Assembly: GCF_002352765.1 (NCBI RefSeq) | Contig: NZ_KZ293963.1 | Coordinates: 2,564,368 to 2,628,367, forward strand | Source of the DNA: Alteribacter populi | GTDB lineage: Bacteria > Bacillota > Bacilli > Bacillales > Salisediminibacteriaceae | Reading direction: 5' to 3' | DNA length: 64,000 nt | Shown here: positions 44,752-53,720 of the stretch, piece by piece | Layout of the letters: the number at the start of each line of letters is the position of its first letter | Position numbering within the stretch: position 1 is the first letter of the stretch | The notes under the pieces: model-generated | The model's input: only the letters and a program-made list of their open reading frames with translations | What the model was told of the DNA's origin: nothing | The model's database searches: none | Position numbers and translations under genes: made by a program

Positions 44752-45711
44752 ATGAAAAAATTCTTATTAATTAGTGGCCTTATTGTTTTTATTCTTGTTG
44801 GTTCCATCGCAGGCTATGGTTTTTATATGTATAAAAGCGTTCAAGATACCGTCGATAATCGCATGCATGTTTCGAGTGACCGAGAAAAGTCGGAGAGGCG
44901 CGAGCTTGAGGTTGACATTGAAGAACAAGAACCTCTTTCCTTCCTATTATTAGGCGTCGACACCGATGATAATCGCACGGATAGCGGCCGCACAGATACG
45001 CTCATGGTCGTCACAGTGAACCCAGCAGACGAGTCGATGAAAATGTTGAGTATCCCTCGAGATACGCGCACAGAAATGGTCGGACGCGGGGTTGATGACA
45101 AAATCAATCACGCATATGCGTTCGGCGGAGCAGATATGGCGATGGCCACTGTCGAGAACTTCCTTGATATTCCAATCGATTACTTTATGACCATTAATAT
45201 GGATGGCTTTAAAGATATCGTCGATGCCCTCGGCGGTGTGACGGTGGAGAATACCTTTGCGTTCAACCAAAGTGGACATCAGTTTGCAGAAGGTCCGATT
45301 GAGCTAGGTGGAGATGAAGCTTTAGCCTACACTCGGATGAGAAAAAATGACCCACGCGGCGACCTCGGGCGTAACGAACGCCAAAGAGAAGTGGTCGATG
45401 CGATCATTAACGAAGGCGCTCAATTCTCATCTGTTACAAAAGCAGGCGAGATTCTTGATGCGCTAGGGAATAACGTGAGTACCGATCTATCGTTTGATAA
45501 AATGGTCACAATCCAATCAAACTACCGCAGCGCGCGTCACAACTCAGAGACGTTGGAGATTGACGGATCGGGCAGCAGAATCGATAACATCTATTATTAC
45601 ATCGTGAGCGAGGACGAACGCTCGAGAGTGTCAGGTGAATTGCGCACCCACCTTGGCTTGGACGATGATGAGCAAGTTGTGATGAATGAGGATGAAGACG
45701 AAGAGTCATAA
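44752..45711 (+). CDS. LytR-CpsA-Psr (LCP) family wall-polymer ligase
   Basis: A 319-residue protein: one N-terminal TM anchor (FLLISGLIVFILVGSIAGYGFYMY), then the extracellular LCP domain with LLLGVDTDDNRTDSGRTDTLMVVTV, MLSIPRDTRTEM, DKINHAYAFGG and ALAYTRMRKNDPRGDLGRNERQ, which hold the pyrophosphate-binding Arg and Asp residues. It ends with an acidic Asp/Glu tail. LCP enzymes link undecaprenyl-bound polymers to peptidoglycan, so it probably anchors the polysaccharide made by the divergent locus. Confidence 0.93.
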   Translation: MKKFLLISGLIVFILVGSIAGYGFYMYKSVQDTVDNRMHVSSDREKSERRELEVDIEEQEPLSFLLLGVDTDDNRTDSGRTDTLMVVTVNPADESMKMLSIPRDTRTEMVGRGVDDKINHAYAFGGADMAMATVENFLDIPIDYFMTINMDGFKDIVDALGGVTVENTFAFNQSGHQFAEGPIELGGDEALAYTRMRKNDPRGDLGRNERQREVVDAIINEGAQFSSVTKAGEILDALGNNVSTDLSFDKMVTIQSNYRSARHNSETLEIDGSGSRIDNIYYYIVSEDERSRVSGELRTHLGLDDDEQVVMNEDEDEES

Positions 45712-45724
45712 AAAAACGGTGAAG

Positions 45725-45752
45725 AAGCAGCTCCTATGTGGGCTGCTTTTTT
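45725..45752 (+). terminator. Terminator of the LCP gene
   Basis: AAGCAGC/GCTGCTT stem with an 11-base region between the arms and a TTTTTT run, 14 bp after the stop codon. Confidence 0.85.
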
Positions 45753-45819
45753 GTGTGTTCATTTTAGGTTCTAGTAGACGGGGGATATTTTAGTAAATGT
45801 TGTTCGTTGGCTAGAATCT

Positions 45820-46080
45820 GAGCTCAGTTGACTACAAAAGCGGATTTTGGACTAGTAAAGAAGCCGATTTGACTAGAAAACACAGCTCTTTGACTAGAAA
45901 GTGGCGCTTGTTGACTAGAGCTCTTCTCTGCTATATTGACTCCCTAACCGTTCTCGGAGGAGCGTCCTCCTCCCAAGGGCAAAAACCAGTAAAACGTGGG
46001 AGTTGACTAGTATTTGAGTTCCGTTGACTAGAAGTGTCGCTCGTTTACTAGAGCTCATCTCGGTTTTATTGGGAGCTCCG
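45820..46080. repeat. GACTAG repeat array 1 (21-bp spacing)
   Basis: GACTAG-like hexamers start at 45830, 45850, 45871, 45892, 45913, then 46005, 46026 and (TACTAG) 46046, so the spacing is 20-21 bp. A 60-bp module GGAGGAGCGTCC...GGCAAAAACCAGTAAAACGTGGG interrupts the array at about 45955-46000. The 63-codon minus frame over it simply follows the 21-bp (seven-codon) period. Confidence 0.85.
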
Positions 46081-46224
46081 AGATTCAGATTTGCTCTCCT
46101 TTTCAACTAGGGAAAGCAGGGTACCGGCTGAGCGGCTTTCTTTTCCAGCAACGAGAGGGATAGGGTCTGGATTTTTCTGGCAAGCCAATCTTCTTTTTCA
46201 GGTCAGCTTGCCTTCTTTCCTGTT

Positions 46225-46404
46225 TTACGAATCGCTTACTACGAGCGACGATTCTTCGTTGTGATTTGCAAAGTAGTGGTCTACCATGTGTTGTTCGTTT
46301 TCTGTTAGTTGTGCGTCGTGTTTGAAGCCGGCCATGAAGATAAAGACGGCGCTGAGAAAGAGTAGGGATCCGTATTTTGCTAGGGCTTGGGTTACTGTTT
46401 TCAT
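46225..46404 (-). CDS. capE: CapE/PgsE small membrane protein of poly-gamma-glutamate synthesis
   Basis: A 59-residue protein with an N-terminal hydrophobic helix (YGSLLFLSAVFIFMAGF) followed by KHDAQLTENEQHMVDHYF. This resembles the CapE/PgsE layout in Bacillus (about 47-55 residues: a TM helix, then a hydrophilic tail). The start is 3 bp after the capD stop codon, with GGGGAG in the capD end acting as ribosome site, so the two are translationally coupled. The order capB-capC-capA-capD-capE matches the B. anthracis operon. It is small enough to be missed by gene callers. Confidence 0.8.
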   Translation of the reverse strand: MKTVTQALAKYGSLLFLSAVFIFMAGFKHDAQLTENEQHMVDHYFANHNEESSLVVSDS

Positions 46405-46407
46405 TGT

Positions 46408-48180
46408 CTATTCGCTCCCCTCTCGGTGTTCGTTGGCTTGTTTACTGTAAGGTTCGTTTGTGTCGGCGACTTGCCATGTGCCTCCGCGGCGTGAGTCTGC
46501 TCCGCCATGTAATAGGTTTAAGCTGCGGTCGATTTTTAGTGCTTGGATTCCGCCGAAGAACATGTCTCCGCTCGTTTTTCGTGCTAGCCACGGGATGTCA
46601 CCGTAGTGCATGACTTCTTGTTCGAGCTCATCCACCCATGATGATGGGTAGTACATATCTACAAAAACACCGTGCTCACCGGTTCGATCTAATCGGTTAT
46701 CGTAGTGAAAACGCGGTTGATTGATGGCCCCTTCAAGTGAGTAAGGTTCACCCCAGACTTCTTGGTGGATCAGCGTTTGGGCAATCATGTTTGGGATTCG
46801 TGCTCCTCCTGGTGAACCAATGCCTAATACAGAGCGGTCTTCATCGATGACAATGGTCGGTGTTAAAAAGCTACGCGGACGTTTTCCGGGTGCGTAACCG
46901 TTGATTGAACCTTCTGAAGGGTTAAAGTTGCTCAATTGGTCGTTTAGGAAAAAGCCGCCGTAATAGTCTCCGGAACCGAAAAAGTTACTGAGTGTATGGG
47001 TTGCGGAGATCATATGACCTGCTTGATCGACAATCACAAAGTGCGTCGTGTTGTTATGGTCTCGTTCTGTTGCGGGTGAATCATCGACTTCTCCTTTAGG
47101 ATTTTCGTTAAGGGCATACTCTACTAACCTTTCAATATGATCATCAGAAATCATTTGATCAAGCTGTACTTGAATATCATAGGGAGACTGTTGTGTATCC
47201 GGATCGGCTATGTATTGTAACCGCTCGTTGTATGCTTGTACTTGCAAAAGCGTCAGCTGTTCTGTATAGGACAAATAGTTTTCTTTTTCCCCCTCGTTAT
47301 TACCAAAGTCGAGGTACTCTGAGCCTTTTAACAATTGCAGGAGTGTTGGTCCTGCTAGAGGGGCTGGTGCTGTATAGACTTTGTTGCCGCGGTACTCGCC
47401 TACGACCGGCTCTTTTTCATTCATTTCATACAAATCAAAGTCTTGCTGTGTGAGCATCGGATACTTTTCTTGCATAGCCTGAGCCAGTTCAGTTTTGAAG
47501 TAGGCTTCTGGTCCGATTTGCTGGATCGCCTCAATCGTTTGTGCCAGCTCTTCTTGAATGAGCATATCACCTTGTTGCTTCGGCTGACCGTCTGTAAAGA
47601 AGTGTCCTACCTCTCCTAGGTTCATTCGGTAACTGGCTGGTGCTAACCGCCCTGCCAAAAATGAATCGATCTCAATTCCTTCACGGGCATACTCTTTTGC
47701 TGGCTGAATGAGCTCAGCAAACGTAAACGTTCCGGATCCGTAGTGCTCGTACTGATGATGGACGCCCATTAAAAACCCTGGAACGCCGAAGTTACTGTCG
47801 TATTGTTCGTGGCTTGCTACAGCGGGTGCGACTTCTCGGTAGTCATAGTACCGAACGCGATCGTCAGGGGTATAGTAGAGAAGCGCTCCTCCCCCACCAA
47901 TTCCTGAGCCATAAGGTTCAACTACGTTTAACATAAAGGAAAGCGTCACAAACGCGTCTGCTACGTTTCCTCCTGCTTCTAATATCTTCATCGTTTCATG
48001 GACGGCTAATGGGTGGGCTGCACTCACGCCATATGCATCTTGAATACCAATGTCGCTTTTGACTTCAACATTTGCCTGTAATGATTCTTTCGTTGGAAAT
48101 TCGATTTCCAGAAAGGCAGCGATCGCAAATACAACAATCATGATTACTCCGATAATATTTGTAAAAAATCTAAGACGCAT
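46408..48180 (-). CDS. capD: CapD-type gamma-glutamyltransferase (copy 1)
   Basis: A 590-residue protein with an N-terminal TM/signal anchor and the gamma-glutamyltransferase fold: VSAAHPLAVHETMKILEAGGNVADAFV, NVVEPYGSGIGGGG, VPGFLMGV, and NNTTHFVIVD with the autoprocessing/catalytic Thr at residue 378. Further blocks are NFFGSGDYYGGFFLNDQLSNF and GIGSPGGARIPNM. In capBCADE operons this enzyme cleaves poly-gamma-glutamate and links it to peptidoglycan. It lies 30 bp after the capA gene. A second copy is at 55046. Confidence 0.92.
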   Translation of the reverse strand: MRLRFFTNIIGVIMIVVFAIAAFLEIEFPTKESLQANVEVKSDIGIQDAYGVSAAHPLAVHETMKILEAGGNVADAFVTLSFMLNVVEPYGSGIGGGGALLYYTPDDRVRYYDYREVAPAVASHEQYDSNFGVPGFLMGVHHQYEHYGSGTFTFAELIQPAKEYAREGIEIDSFLAGRLAPASYRMNLGEVGHFFTDGQPKQQGDMLIQEELAQTIEAIQQIGPEAYFKTELAQAMQEKYPMLTQQDFDLYEMNEKEPVVGEYRGNKVYTAPAPLAGPTLLQLLKGSEYLDFGNNEGEKENYLSYTEQLTLLQVQAYNERLQYIADPDTQQSPYDIQVQLDQMISDDHIERLVEYALNENPKGEVDDSPATERDHNNTTHFVIVDQAGHMISATHTLSNFFGSGDYYGGFFLNDQLSNFNPSEGSINGYAPGKRPRSFLTPTIVIDEDRSVLGIGSPGGARIPNMIAQTLIHQEVWGEPYSLEGAINQPRFHYDNRLDRTGEHGVFVDMYYPSSWVDELEQEVMHYGDIPWLARKTSGDMFFGGIQALKIDRSLNLLHGGADSRRGGTWQVADTNEPYSKQANEHREGSE

Positions 48181-48210
48181 CGTATCGATCCTCCTATCTT
48201 CACTCGTCGG

Positions 48211-49410
48211 CTAATGAGCCAAAACATGCTCGTGATCGAGTAAAATTCGCATTCGATCGTGATCCCGCTCAATTTCAAATGTATCTGGAAGTTCTTTCGA
48301 AAGCATCCTGTATATCCGCTCGCGTTGCAGTTTGTGAACCCAACCGTTCGCTGGTTTAGGTTGTCCTTCGCGTATCGACATCGGGACGAATTCTAGAACG
48401 GCTTTCCCATCGTCATAGAGTTTATATTGAGTGACGAGGGAGTCAGATGTTCTCGACCACCCTTGATCCGACGTAAAGTTGCCGACACTGTATAAAATAA
48501 TCGTGTCATCGTAAATTTCAACAGGACTGATGACGTGCGGATAATGACCGACAATGATATCAGCTCCTAAGTCAGCGATTCGATGAGCGATTTCCCGCTG
48601 TCTTGAGTGGACAGAGCTGTCAAAGTTTTCTCCCCAATGCGCGTGAACAATGAGGAGGTCAGCGGCTGTTCTTGCTTCCTCAACGGCAACGAACACATCT
48701 TGCAGTCGGCGTGTCGTTAACACTCCGGCACGATCGTCGTCAGCTGCGTAGTTTGGCGCATAGATATCCGTAAACCCAAGCGTTGCGATCGTAAGCTCTC
48801 CCACTTCCGTTATGTGAGGCTCTTGAGCTTCGTTTAATCTGCTCCCCGCCCCTATAATCGGCAGCTCATCGTAGTGTTCAAATACTTCCAATGTGTTATG
48901 AAACCCAAACAGGTCGTAGTCAAATTGATTGTTATTTGCAAGAGATACATTCGTAAAATTGTGGCGAATGAGCGACCGAATGCTTTCATAGGACGTTTCA
49001 AAAGGGTACGCTTTGCTTTCATTTTCGCGTATCCCATCTAAAATCTCTTCTCCTCCCATGCCTAACGGACGATCTGTAATGGTTTGTTTGAAATTACCAG
49101 TCACATAATCCGAGCTTTCAAGGTAAGGGGTAACGTATGTAAAAAGATCATCATATCCTTTTCGTTCTGTCACTTCATTCATATACCTTCCAAACATTAG
49201 ATCACCTAGTAGCGTAGCGGTTACCAACGTTTCTTCCTCTTCGACCTCAGGGACTTGAGCAAACGAAATCAACTGCCCACTTACGAGTATCAAGCCTAGA
49301 ATAAATAGCATGATCAGCGCATGGAAGTCCGCTCTTTTTTTATGACGCTTCGTCAGACTTAATAATCTCTCTTTATACGTATACCTTCTTTTTTTCCGAG
49401 TCATTTGCAT
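48211..49410 (-). CDS. capA: CapA/PgsA-type poly-gamma-glutamate export protein (copy 1)
   Basis: A 399-residue protein: a basic N-terminus and a TM helix (FHALIMLFILGLILVSGQLISF, about 28-50), then an extracytoplasmic metallophosphatase-like PGA_cap domain with LLGDLMFGRYMNEV, VTGNFKQ, SLANNNQFD, LIVHAHWGENFD, DIIVGHYPHVISPVEIYDDTIILYSVGNFTSDQ. It pairs with CapB and CapC in the membrane synthase/exporter complex. The 13 bp gap to capC shows it belongs to the operon. Confidence 0.92.
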   Translation of the reverse strand: MQMTRKKRRYTYKERLLSLTKRHKKRADFHALIMLFILGLILVSGQLISFAQVPEVEEEETLVTATLLGDLMFGRYMNEVTERKGYDDLFTYVTPYLESSDYVTGNFKQTITDRPLGMGGEEILDGIRENESKAYPFETSYESIRSLIRHNFTNVSLANNNQFDYDLFGFHNTLEVFEHYDELPIIGAGSRLNEAQEPHITEVGELTIATLGFTDIYAPNYAADDDRAGVLTTRRLQDVFVAVEEARTAADLLIVHAHWGENFDSSVHSRQREIAHRIADLGADIIVGHYPHVISPVEIYDDTIILYSVGNFTSDQGWSRTSDSLVTQYKLYDDGKAVLEFVPMSIREGQPKPANGWVHKLQRERIYRMLSKELPDTFEIERDHDRMRILLDHEHVLAH

Positions 49411-49423
49411 ATCGCACCTTCTA

Positions 49424-49873
49424 TTAAATCATGTAATAAAGGGTCATAATGAGAAATGTTAATCCGCTTAAGACCATCGTGCTCGTTGTTGTAATGAGTA
49501 CTCCTTGTTTTTCAAATGAGTTCGCAATGAGGCCAGGGACAATGACCCCGATCCCTCTTAGTTCATAAATTTCAAAAGGAAAGACTGGGTAAAAATAGTC
49601 AAAGGCGAGCTTCATAACGACACCTGTAAGTAGCATGACCGCGAATTTTCGCCTTCCGTATAAAATCGTAAACTTTGAAAAGACGTGAACGACGAGAAAG
49701 TAGATGGCACAGCTAATAAAAAAGATCGATACGATAAAGAACGGCTGGTCAAAGATAAGGGCCAAGTAACCGGGAACGATAATGCCAGCCGGGAGGGCCC
49801 CTGCTTTTTCTGCATATATCAAACTTAAAACAATGCCTACAACTAATGTGATATATAAATCTGCACCAAACAA
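49424..49873 (-). CDS. capC: CapC/PgsC membrane subunit of poly-gamma-glutamate synthase (copy 1)
   Basis: A 149-residue protein with four to five TM segments beginning MFGADLYITLVVGIVLSLIYAEKAGALPAGIIVPGYLAL, then FTILYGRRKFAVMLLTGVV and ELRGIGVIVPGLIANSFEKQG. This length and motif set is exact for PgsC/CapC. It lies 4 bp after capB, so translation is coupled. Confidence 0.94.
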   Translation of the reverse strand: MFGADLYITLVVGIVLSLIYAEKAGALPAGIIVPGYLALIFDQPFFIVSIFFISCAIYFLVVHVFSKFTILYGRRKFAVMLLTGVVMKLAFDYFYPVFPFEIYELRGIGVIVPGLIANSFEKQGVLITTTSTMVLSGLTFLIMTLYYMI

Positions 49874-49877
49874 CGCG

Positions 49878-51101
49878 TTATCCTCCTATTAAAACAGCAG
49901 CTCGATTTTGTTTCTCCTCGATTTTTTCGAGTAAAGGTTCAGCAGCTCCGTGGATATTTCCAACACCATAAATAGTAGAACGGTCAATGTATTTTTCTAA
50001 CGTTTCATAGATTTGTTGAGTACTTTTTCCTTCCATATTAAGATAGCGGTTTGCTCGAATGATACCGAATTGATACGCTTCCTCGATCGGATCGGTCAAT
50101 TCTCCAATGACAATCAGAGTGGCGATCTCCATTTCCGGTAACACGTCACGGGCAAATTGCTCCGTGCGATCAACACGGTCTCTGCGGCAGTTCATAATGA
50201 CGATCGGCTCCTCTGACGGATAGCCGAGTGCTTTAATCCGCTCCCAAATGGCCAAAGTGGATGATGCATCATTTGCGGCAAATCCATTAAAAAAGAACGA
50301 TGGCGCCCTTTCTTCTCCTAGCTTCATAATTCGCATTGCGCCTGGATCAACAGGTGCGTGTAACATCCCGTGTTTCGCGATTTCTTCATCAATATTAAGT
50401 GCCTTCGCAACCCCTAACGCAAGCGCGGCATTATCAGGAAACACCATATAATCAAATTTTTGCAGAAAGCCTTCAGAGATTTGATTCGGTTCAGCGACAA
50501 TCACTTCGGTGTTTCGTTTGTGAGCGATTCGGGTGAAGTAGTCTACATACGGACCGTCATCGATAATGAGGTGCCCGTTGTATGGAATCGTCACCGCAAA
50601 CGACGCCGCTACATCGTCTAATGTCGGGCCTAATACGTCCATATGATCTTCGAGGACATTTACGATGACCGCGATATTGGCTTGAAGCATGATATCCTGA
50701 AATGTTTCTTGATAGTCCGGGTTGACCGCCATACACTCACTTACTAGCGCATCAACACCTTCTTTCGATGCGTGATTCAAGACTTTAATCTGCTCACGAA
50801 TATTCGGCCCCTCGGGATCACGGACAATCGGGTCCTCCCTATCTTCGTAAATCAGCCGCGCAGACGTTCCTGTCGTTTTGCCGAGCGTATGATAACCCGC
50901 TTCAAAAAGAACGCCTGTAATCAACCGCGTCACCGTCGATTTTCCGCGAATCCCATTGATATTCACCCGGACCGGGATGCTGTCAATATTTCGCTGATGA
51001 TGCCACCTTTCCCACCATCCTAAAATCAAAAGTAAAGCTAGAGACATCGGAATGAGAATCATAAGGTCTGTCGCTCCTATGTGTGTATTTTTTTCAAGCA
51101 T
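49878..51101 (-). CDS. capB: CapB/PgsB poly-gamma-glutamate ligase (copy 1)
   Basis: A 407-residue amide ligase of the Mur-ligase superfamily: TM anchor, then VNINGIRGKSTVTRLITG (ATP P-loop near residue 52), TGTSARLIYE, SECMAVNPDYQETFQ, EDHMDVLGPTLDDVA, APVDPGAMRIMKLG, FAANDASSTL and MNCRRDRVDRTEQF. It polymerises glutamate through gamma-peptide bonds using ATP. It is the first gene of the leftward operon and diverges from a second capB at 51939; the two share an 828-bp repeat-filled spacer. Confidence 0.95.
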   Translation of the reverse strand: MLEKNTHIGATDLMILIPMSLALLLILGWWERWHHQRNIDSIPVRVNINGIRGKSTVTRLITGVLFEAGYHTLGKTTGTSARLIYEDREDPIVRDPEGPNIREQIKVLNHASKEGVDALVSECMAVNPDYQETFQDIMLQANIAVIVNVLEDHMDVLGPTLDDVAASFAVTIPYNGHLIIDDGPYVDYFTRIAHKRNTEVIVAEPNQISEGFLQKFDYMVFPDNAALALGVAKALNIDEEIAKHGMLHAPVDPGAMRIMKLGEERAPSFFFNGFAANDASSTLAIWERIKALGYPSEEPIVIMNCRRDRVDRTEQFARDVLPEMEIATLIVIGELTDPIEEAYQFGIIRANRYLNMEGKSTQQIYETLEKYIDRSTIYGVGNIHGAAEPLLEKIEEKQNRAAVLIGG

Positions 51102-51938
51102 ATCGCCTTAATATTAAGGAATTATTTGACTTAATTAAAAGAATTGTAAAAATTGTGAATAGAAGCGTTTATTTATCGGCAGATGGCTTTTTGGGAGGAG
51201 GACTAGATTTGTATGGGTGTTGACTGCTAATTATGGATATTTGAGTTGATTTCCGATCCTCCTATTCATCGCATCGTTTCTGAGAGCAAAAATCAGATTT
51301 TCGCTGGCGTTGACTAGATTACAGCTGCTTTGACTTCAAAAAGCAGCGCTGAGTAGAAAGTGGCGCTCGTTTACTAGAGCTCATCTCGGTTTTGGGAGCT
51401 CCGACCGGCTCTGGAGGAGCATCCACCGACGAAAGGCAAAAACCAGTAAAACGTGGGAATTGACTAATATTTGAGCTCCGTTGACTAGTAAAAGTAGCTC
51501 TTTGACTAGTAACGAAGTCGATTTGACTAGAAAGTGGCGCGTTGACTAGAGCTCCTCTCTGCTATATTGGCTCCCCGATCGTCCTTGGAGGAGCGTCCAC
51601 CCCCCCGAGGGCAAAAACCAGTAAAACGTGGGAGTTGACTAGTATTTGAGCTCCGTTGACTAGTAAAAGTAGCTCTTTGACTAGTAACGAAGCCGATTTG
51701 ACTAGAAAAAGCTGCATTTTGACTAGAACCCGAGCCCGTTTGACTTCAAAACGCAGCCCTTTGACCAAAACCCGACCTACTTTGACTACAAAGTGCGGAT
51801 CTTTGAATAGTCTGATTTTCTCGTTTCTCCCCTAATATTGACAATGTCACACGAAGTTTGTAGATGTTACCAACTTTTTTATGGGGTTTTACTGATATGA
51901 TTATTTTGTTTGAAAGTTAATCGACTGGAGTGTTGATT
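51102..51938. other. Divergent spacer between the two cap operons
   Basis: No gene is supported. The right half is filled by a 21-bp-spaced GACTAG array. A TTGACA at 51838 has no good matching -10, so the promoter of the rightward operon is not resolved. The 68-codon minus frame at 51562-51768 merely follows the period of the array. Confidence 0.5.
51308..51812. repeat. GACTAG repeat array 2, the longest, with exact 21-bp period
   Basis: GAC of the motif (GACTAG, GACTTC, GACCAA, GACTAC) begins at 51637, 51658, 51679, 51700, 51721, 51742, 51763 and 51784, and a variant GAATAG at 51805: nine positions exactly 21 bp apart. Earlier copies are at 51462, 51483, 51504 and 51525. The module GGAGGAGCGTCC...GGGCAAAAACCAGTAAAACGTGGG occurs twice (about 51410-51458 and 51586-51632). 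Confidence 0.9.
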
Positions 51939-53204
51939 TTGAGTGAATTTATGTATTTAATACTTTTTGCACTGCTTGTGTTTGCTCTAGGATTAGTAGA
52001 ACGTTTTACACTTGATAGAGAGATTAAGCGGATCCCGACGAGGGTTCTTATTAATGGGATTCGTGGGAAATCTACAGTGACTCGGTTAATCATGGGGATT
52101 TTAAAAGAAAACGGTGAACGGGTCGTTGGGAAAACAACAGGGACGTCTGCTCGGATGATGTATTGGGACCAAGAGGAAGAAGAGCCGATTGTCCGCGGGT
52201 TGCAAGGACCGAACATTAGTGAACAAAAACGAATGGTGAAAAAAGTCGTTCAGAAAAAAGCGGATGCGTTTGTGTCAGAGTGTATGGCTGTCAATCCGGA
52301 ATATCAAAAAGTGTTCCAAGCGCGGTTCGTTAAAGCGAATGTTACGGTAATTGCCAATGTGATGGAAGATCACCTTGATGTGATGGGCCCTACCTTAGAT
52401 GACATCGCCGCTGCGTTTAGCTCAACGATTCCTGAAAACGGCTATGTCATTATCCCGCAAACGACGTACCAACGCTTTTTTGAAAGAATCGCGAAGAAAA
52501 AGAATACAGAGGTCGTTGTAGCTGATGACAGTTTAATAGATGAAGAATACTTAAAAAAGTTTTCGTTTATGATTTTTCCGGAAAATGCGGCGCTAGCTCT
52601 TGCGGTGGCGGATGTGTTGAATATTGACCGTGATGTTGCACTGGCTGGGATGCTGAATGCGCCTGTTGACCCGGGTGCGATGCGGGTACACCGATTTGGT
52701 AAAGAAGTGGCACCGAAGTACTTTTTCAATGGCTTTGCGGCAAATGATGCGACTTCTACATTGAATATTTGGGAGCGTATTAAAGAGCTCGATTATCCGA
52801 TGGAGCATCGAACGGTTGTAATGAATTGCCGGGATGATCGGGTGGATCGTACGCTGCAATTTGTCCAAGATGTGTTGCCACACTTGAAAGCTGATACGCT
52901 CGTGTTAATTGGTAGAGGTGTAAGTCCGATTGTTCAAGCGTACAAAGAAGACAAGCTTCCTTTTTCAAACCTCGTAAACTTGGAAAAAGAGCCGACTCAG
53001 ACGGTTCTTCACCACCTTAATGAATTGCCGGGTAACTCCGTTGTCTATGGAATCGGCAACATTCATGGTGGCGGCGATGAGTTAGCGCAAGTGATTGAAG
53101 AAACGGCCCTAATTACGCCGCAGCTTCGGGATTATGATCATGAGAAAACGAACGAGAAACGGTCTGTAAAGAGGAAGGTAGCAGTTACAACAAAAGAAGC
53201 TTAA
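51939..53204 (+). CDS. capB: CapB/PgsB poly-gamma-glutamate ligase (copy 2)
   Basis: About 421 residues: N-terminal TM (YLILFALLVFALGLVERF), VLINGIRGKSTVTRLIMGIL P-loop near residue 40, TGTSARMMYWD, SECMAVNPEYQKVFQ, EDHLDVMGPTLDDIA, APVDPGAMRVHRFG, FAANDATSTLNIW, MNCRDDRVDRTLQF, plus a basic C-terminal tail (HEKTNEKRSVKRKV) absent from copy 1. The TTG at 51939 is eight bases after GGAG; a GTG at 51930 is the alternative. Both copies keep all motifs, so both should be active. Confidence 0.94.
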   Translation: MSEFMYLILFALLVFALGLVERFTLDREIKRIPTRVLINGIRGKSTVTRLIMGILKENGERVVGKTTGTSARMMYWDQEEEEPIVRGLQGPNISEQKRMVKKVVQKKADAFVSECMAVNPEYQKVFQARFVKANVTVIANVMEDHLDVMGPTLDDIAAAFSSTIPENGYVIIPQTTYQRFFERIAKKKNTEVVVADDSLIDEEYLKKFSFMIFPENAALALAVADVLNIDRDVALAGMLNAPVDPGAMRVHRFGKEVAPKYFFNGFAANDATSTLNIWERIKELDYPMEHRTVVMNCRDDRVDRTLQFVQDVLPHLKADTLVLIGRGVSPIVQAYKEDKLPFSNLVNLEKEPTQTVLHHLNELPGNSVVYGIGNIHGGGDELAQVIEETALITPQLRDYDHEKTNEKRSVKRKVAVTTKEA

Positions 53205-53256
53205 CTAGAAAAGAGGTTGTTCATTGACAACCATTTATTGAAGGAGTTGTCGCCGA

Positions 53257-53706
53257 GTGTTCGGTACTGATTTATATATTGCGATTATTGTAGGAATTTT
53301 ACTTAGTTTAATTTACGTAGAAAAAACAGGGATCATGCCAGCCGGGCTAATCGTCCCCGGCTATATCGGGCTGATTTTTGATCAAATCATGTTTGTCATT
53401 GTGATTGCGTTTATTAGTTTAGTCACGTATTTGCTCGTTACTCAAGTTCTTGGCCGCATAACTGTTCTCTATGGTAGGCGGAAATTTGCCGCGATGTTAA
53501 CGGTCGGTGTTTTGTTAAAAATGGGATTTGATTATTTTTACCCGATAATCCCGTTTGAAGTTTACGAGCTACGGGGGATCGGCGTGATTGTCCCTGGCTT
53601 AATTGCTAATACGATTCATAAGCAAGGCGTCATCCCGACGTTTAGCTCGACATTTGTTATTTCATTTTTAACGTTTGTCTTCATCACGATTTATCACTTG
53701 TTTTAG
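53257..53706 (+). CDS. capC: CapC/PgsC membrane subunit (copy 2)
   Basis: 149 residues, the same length as copy 1: FGTDLYIAIIVGILLSLIYVEKTGIMPAGLIVPGYIGLIFDQ, ITVLYGRRKFAAMLTVGV, ELRGIGVIVPGLIANTIHKQG. The start is GTG with GGAG upstream. A small GGTTGT/ACAACC hairpin (53215-53232) sits in the 52-bp gap after capB. Confidence 0.94.
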   Translation: MFGTDLYIAIIVGILLSLIYVEKTGIMPAGLIVPGYIGLIFDQIMFVIVIAFISLVTYLLVTQVLGRITVLYGRRKFAAMLTVGVLLKMGFDYFYPIIPFEVYELRGIGVIVPGLIANTIHKQGVIPTFSSTFVISFLTFVFITIYHLF

Positions 53707-53720
53707 AGAGGTAACGTCCT

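Noticed and set aside
44841..45279. Minus-strand frames of 88 and 109 codons across the LCP gene
   Set aside because: Antisense shadows of a well-conserved plus-strand LCP gene; no independent motifs.
45915..46106. Minus-strand 63-codon frame (LVNSHVLLVFALG...) and its relative at 51562-51768
   Set aside because: They follow the seven-codon period of the GACTAG arrays, lack ribosome sites and share the frame only because 21 is divisible by three. Treated as repeat artefacts.
51308..51812. Possible CRISPR array at the 21-bp-spaced GACTAG copies
   Set aside because: The conserved part is only 6-9 bp, the spacing is 21 bp instead of 60-75 bp, the filler resembles itself between copies, and no cas genes are present.
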